Origin: a virus
Virus record (IMG/VR): IMGVR_UViG_3300042881_002526
Span: 1-31,439 of that record
Length of the DNA stretch: 31,439 bases
Strand: one strand, 5' to 3'
Shown here: piece after piece, positions 29,467-31,439 of the stretch
How the letters are laid out: every line of letters begins with the position of its first letter
Position numbering within the stretch: the stretch's first letter is position 1
Made by a program: the position numbers and the translations under genes
The notes under the pieces: model-generated
Told to the model about the DNA's origin: nothing
The model's input: only the letters and a program-made list of their open reading frames with translations
The model's database searches: none

Positions 29467-29690
29467 GTGAGATGGAGCTCCTGCGCCTGCACAAGGGCAT
29501 CGCCGATCTCATCATCGACGCCCACGAGGCGCGTCTCGAGGCGGTCGACCTGACCTTCGGCGCGATCCTGCGCCAGATCAAAACCGCACCACACGCCCAG
29601 CATTGCGCGGCCATCATCGACGGCGAGCACGAGGCGATGTGCGACTGTTACCGCGCGACTATCCGGGATCTGTGCCTTGCTGCCACCTAA
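29463..29690 (+). CDS. Hypothetical early protein
   Basis: A 75-residue protein from ATG 29463 (ATGA overlap). The first half is a helix (ELLRLHKGIADLIIDAHEAR), the second has three cysteines (HCAAIIDG, MCDCYRA, LCLAA) with a histidine pair, which could bind a metal, though spacing does not match a classical zinc finger. No recognised family. The stop lies after the TTG start of the next gene, a 14-base overlap. Confidence 0.55.
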   Translation: MSEMELLRLHKGIADLIIDAHEARLEAVDLTFGAILRQIKTAPHAQHCAAIIDGEHEAMCDCYRATIRDLCLAAT

Positions 29691-30123
29691 CGCAAGACGC
29701 ATCAAGGCGGCGCGCGATGCTGGGCATCACCCGAAGCGCGTGCACCTGGTGTACACGCACCGCTGGTGCGCCGGCCAGTATCCGGCGCATGCCGTGATGG
29801 TCATGGCCCGCGAGTACACCGCCCGCGAGTATTCGACCTGGGCGTGGCTTGCAGGATTGCCGGCCGTGCTGACCAACCACGACGCGAGCTGGGACGACTT
29901 CGCGGTGTTCGCCGCCGACGTCGCCGGCTACGCCGCGCCCGTGCTCATCGACGGCGTTGACGGTGGCGTCGTCGAGATCGACTACCTGATGTACGCAATG
30001 CGCTGGCCGCGACCCGGCCAGGCGTGGCCGACCTGCTGGTCGGATGAGCAGGCTCGCCGCTACGCGCAGCGCTGCGATCGGTGGAACTACATCCAGCAAC
30101 GTCGCGAGCGGCTGTCCGCGTGA
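29677..30123 (+). CDS. Hypothetical early protein, TTG start
   Basis: A 148-residue protein starting at TTG 29677. PPNARRIKAARDAGHHPKR, then VHLVYTHRWCAGQYPAHAVM, AREYTAREYSTWAWLAGLPA, and APVLIDGVDGGVVEIDYLMY are visible; the last part is rich in tryptophan (WPRPGQAWPTCWSDEQAR, RWNYIQQRRERL). There is no enzyme motif that I can name. Without the TTG the first usable starts lie inside VHLVY, which would remove the basic N-terminus, so TTG is the better choice. It ends in a GTGA overlap to a small gene before VapE. Confidence 0.55.
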   Translation: MLPPNARRIKAARDAGHHPKRVHLVYTHRWCAGQYPAHAVMVMAREYTAREYSTWAWLAGLPAVLTNHDASWDDFAVFAADVAGYAAPVLIDGVDGGVVEIDYLMYAMRWPRPGQAWPTCWSDEQARRYAQRCDRWNYIQQRRERLSA

Positions 30124-30287
30124 AGCGTGACCTGCGCAAGCCCAGCTACTGGACGCCCGAGCAGGCCGTCGGCTGGGGCCCGCGCATCGTCGAGCGCTTG
30201 CAGCGCGGCGAGGTCGTCGACTGTGCGGGCTTCCTGCTGAAGCTTGCGCCACAACAACAAGAACTCGAACTGAGGCCGACCCGGTGA
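30120..30287 (+). CDS. Small hypothetical protein upstream of VapE
   Basis: A 55-residue protein from GTG 30120 (GTGA overlap). RDLRKPSYWTPEQAVGWGPR, then IVERLQRGEVVDCAGFLLKL and PQQQELEL: a basic start, a W-x-P-E turn and a helix. No family known to me. It is placed directly before the helicase gene, with a GTGA overlap at its own end, so it may be a helicase or primase accessory; that is a positional guess. Confidence 0.5.
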   Translation: MKRDLRKPSYWTPEQAVGWGPRIVERLQRGEVVDCAGFLLKLAPQQQELELRPTR

Positions 30288-31439
30288 GCTACGAAGACGA
30301 AGAGTATCGCGCGGCAATGGCCGAGGACGGCACCGACTGGCAGTCGCTGCTACACCGGTCATCGCCGCCGAAGGACAGGCCCGACCTACCGGGCGCCATC
30401 AAGCCGACCATCCACAACGCGTGCCTGCTGTTGAGGTGGGGCCTCGAGGCGCACCGCTGGCTGAGCTATGACGAGTTTCTCGGCGAGCCCATTGTCAAAG
30501 ACGCGCCCTGGCCGCGCATGGGCGGCAAGGCCTGGACAGATCAGGACGCGCTCGACGCCAGGCATCGCATCAACTCGCAGTTCAACATCGACCTGCAGAC
30601 AGCACTCGTGCATGACGCGTGCGACATCGTCGCGCGCCAGAACCCGGTGCACCCAGTGCGCGAGTACCTGGCCGGACTCTCCTGGGACGGCAAGGTGCGG
30701 ATCAACACCTGGTTGATGGACTATCTAGGCGCCGACCAGCGCCACGGCGGCGACTGTCGGCGCTATCTCGGGCTGGTGGGCTCGTGGTGGCTGATGGGCG
30801 CCGTCGCGCGCGTGATGAAGCCGGGCTGCCGGTTCGACAACGTGCTGATCTTCGAGGGCAAGCAAGGCGCGTTCAAGTCGACGGCCCTGCGGATCCTCGG
30901 CGGCGAGTGGTTCCTCGATACGCCGATCATCCTCGGCGACAAAGACGCGTACCAGATGTTGCGCGGCAAGTGGCTCATCGAGCTCGCCGAGCTGGACTCT
31001 TTCAACAAGGCCGAAAGCACGAAAGCGAAGGCGTTCTTCTCGTCACCGGTGGACAGCTACCGACCGTCATACGGGCGGCGCTCGATCGACGTGCCACGGC
31101 AATGCGTGTTCGCCGGCACGACCAACGAGGAGGCCTACCTGCGCGACAGCACGGGCAACCGCAGGTACTGGCCGGTGTACGCGAAGTGCATCAAGCCCGA
31201 CGAGCTGAGACGCGACCGCGACCAGCTATGGGCCGAGGCCTACTACCGGGTGAAAGAGGGCGAGCCGTACTGGCCCGAGGACGAGCATCGCGACGCGTTC
31301 GACCAGCAGCAGACGCTGCGCCTCATCGAGGACCCGTGGGAGTCGGTCATCGGTCTCTGGCTCGCGCAGCCTGAGATCACGATTCAGTCGGACACCGACG
31401 GGATCACGACGCACCAGGTGCTGCAGGATGCGATCAAGG
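30284..31439 (+). CDS. VapE-family P-loop replication protein, N-terminal and core part (runs off the window)
   Basis: From GTG 30284 this frame stays open to the window end and continues in frame at base 151 (see 3-326); total about 443 residues. The N-terminal 110 residues are helical (LLLRWGLEAHRWLSYDEFLG). The middle has VHPVREYLAGLSWDGKVRIN, the classic VapE beginning. The Walker A loop is FEGKQGAFKST at about 190-200, the Walker B-like strand WLIELAEL follows at 230-237, and FAGTTNEEAYLRDSTGNRRY is the sensor/arginine-finger region. This is the virulence-associated protein E (PF05272) fold, used by phages as a replicative helicase-type ATPase. No primase domain is attached, and no other primase or polymerase is seen in the genome. 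Confidence 0.9.
   Translation, partial: MSYEDEEYRAAMAEDGTDWQSLLHRSSPPKDRPDLPGAIKPTIHNACLLLRWGLEAHRWLSYDEFLGEPIVKDAPWPRMGGKAWTDQDALDARHRINSQFNIDLQTALVHDACDIVARQNPVHPVREYLAGLSWDGKVRINTWLMDYLGADQRHGGDCRRYLGLVGSWWLMGAVARVMKPGCRFDNVLIFEGKQGAFKSTALRILGGEWFLDTPIILGDKDAYQMLRGKWLIELAELDSFNKAESTKAKAFFSSPVDSYRPSYGRRSIDVPRQCVFAGTTNEEAYLRDSTGNRRYWPVYAKCIKPDELRRDRDQLWAEAYYRVKEGEPYWPEDEHRDAFDQQQTLRLIEDPWESVIGLWLAQPEITIQSDTDGITTHQVLQDAIK
31290..31439. repeat. Terminal overlap with bases 1-150
   Basis: The last 150 bases repeat the first 150. Positions 25-150 are identical to 31314-31439. Within the first 24 bases four differ: 5 (G vs C), 7 (T vs C), 15 (G vs C) and 24 (G vs A). The overlap closes the helicase gene in frame, which supports a circular or circularly permuted genome of about 31,289 bp. 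Confidence 0.9.

Noticed and set aside
30619-31374. 251-residue rightward frame near the window end
   Set aside because: It is the +1 shadow of the VapE gene, which is open to the window end and carries a P-loop.
1-31439. tRNA genes
   Set aside because: No cloverleaf with a GTTCGA-type T-arm and matching acceptor stem was seen on either strand by eye.

Overview
The window is an essentially complete genome of a small tailed phage or prophage (about 31.3 kb, siphovirus layout with HK97-like head genes). Bases 1-150 are repeated at 31290-31439, so the molecule is circular, circularly permuted or terminally redundant, and the window opens inside one gene (a VapE-type helicase) that joins in frame across the ends. 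The DNA is GC-rich, with tightly packed genes that mostly overlap stop/start by 1-4 bases (ATGA, GTGA, TGATG) and frequent GTG starts. This suggests a high-GC Gram-negative host. A gammaproteobacterium of the Xanthomonadales type is my guess, based on a regulatory gene pair that resembles those of Xanthomonas/Stenotrophomonas filamentous phages. That host call is inference.

Layout. 28.2-30.3 kb: a control region with operator-like repeats, then an early rightward operon of eight small genes, mostly of unknown function, one a 37-residue membrane protein. 30.3 kb through the ends to 0.33 kb: VapE-family P-loop replication protein. 0.29-0.57 kb: an iteron-like array of GGTAGGGACC, the best origin candidate. 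0.57-2.97 kb: small middle genes, including a sigma/antiterminator-like DNA-binding protein and an HNH endonuclease. 2.98-3.06 kb: a possible late promoter followed at once by two hairpins, the second terminator-like, resembling the lambda pR'-tR' arrangement. 3.06-12.6 kb: packaging and head genes (HNH, TerS, TerL, portal, ClpP-like protease, major capsid protein, decoration-type proteins, a beta-helix protein, connector, head closure). 12.6-15.8 kb: six accessory virion-type genes, one with 60-bp tandem repeats. 15.8-25.8 kb: tail genes (gp10-like, terminator, tube, G/GT chaperones with a -1 frameshift site, tape measure, minor tail proteins, NlpC/P60, tail tip J, a fibre). 25.8-27.3 kb: a signal-peptide protein and the lysis genes (M15 endolysin, coiled-coil/TM protein, 3TM holin). 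27.3-28.2 kb, minus strand: two HTH regulators.

How it works together (inference): the leftward regulators probably act on the ATCAC-type operators at 28.25-28.32 kb and repress the early operon. Early genes lead into VapE and the iterons for replication. The product of 1467-1859 may switch on the late operon through the 2.98-3.06 kb leader. The late operon then builds heads and tails and ends with lysis.

The most notable points are: (i) no integrase, although a repressor module is present, that module looks like one from XerCD-integrating filamentous phages, and it contains a partial dif-like sequence; (ii) the iteron array; (iii) an A9 slippery run giving a tail G-GT fusion; (iv) a lower-GC beta-helix gene inside the head cluster; (v) 60-bp tandem repeats in a virion-region gene; (vi) four clustered, all non-synonymous differences at the edge of the terminal overlap. 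All calls come from reading the sequence; no database search was run.
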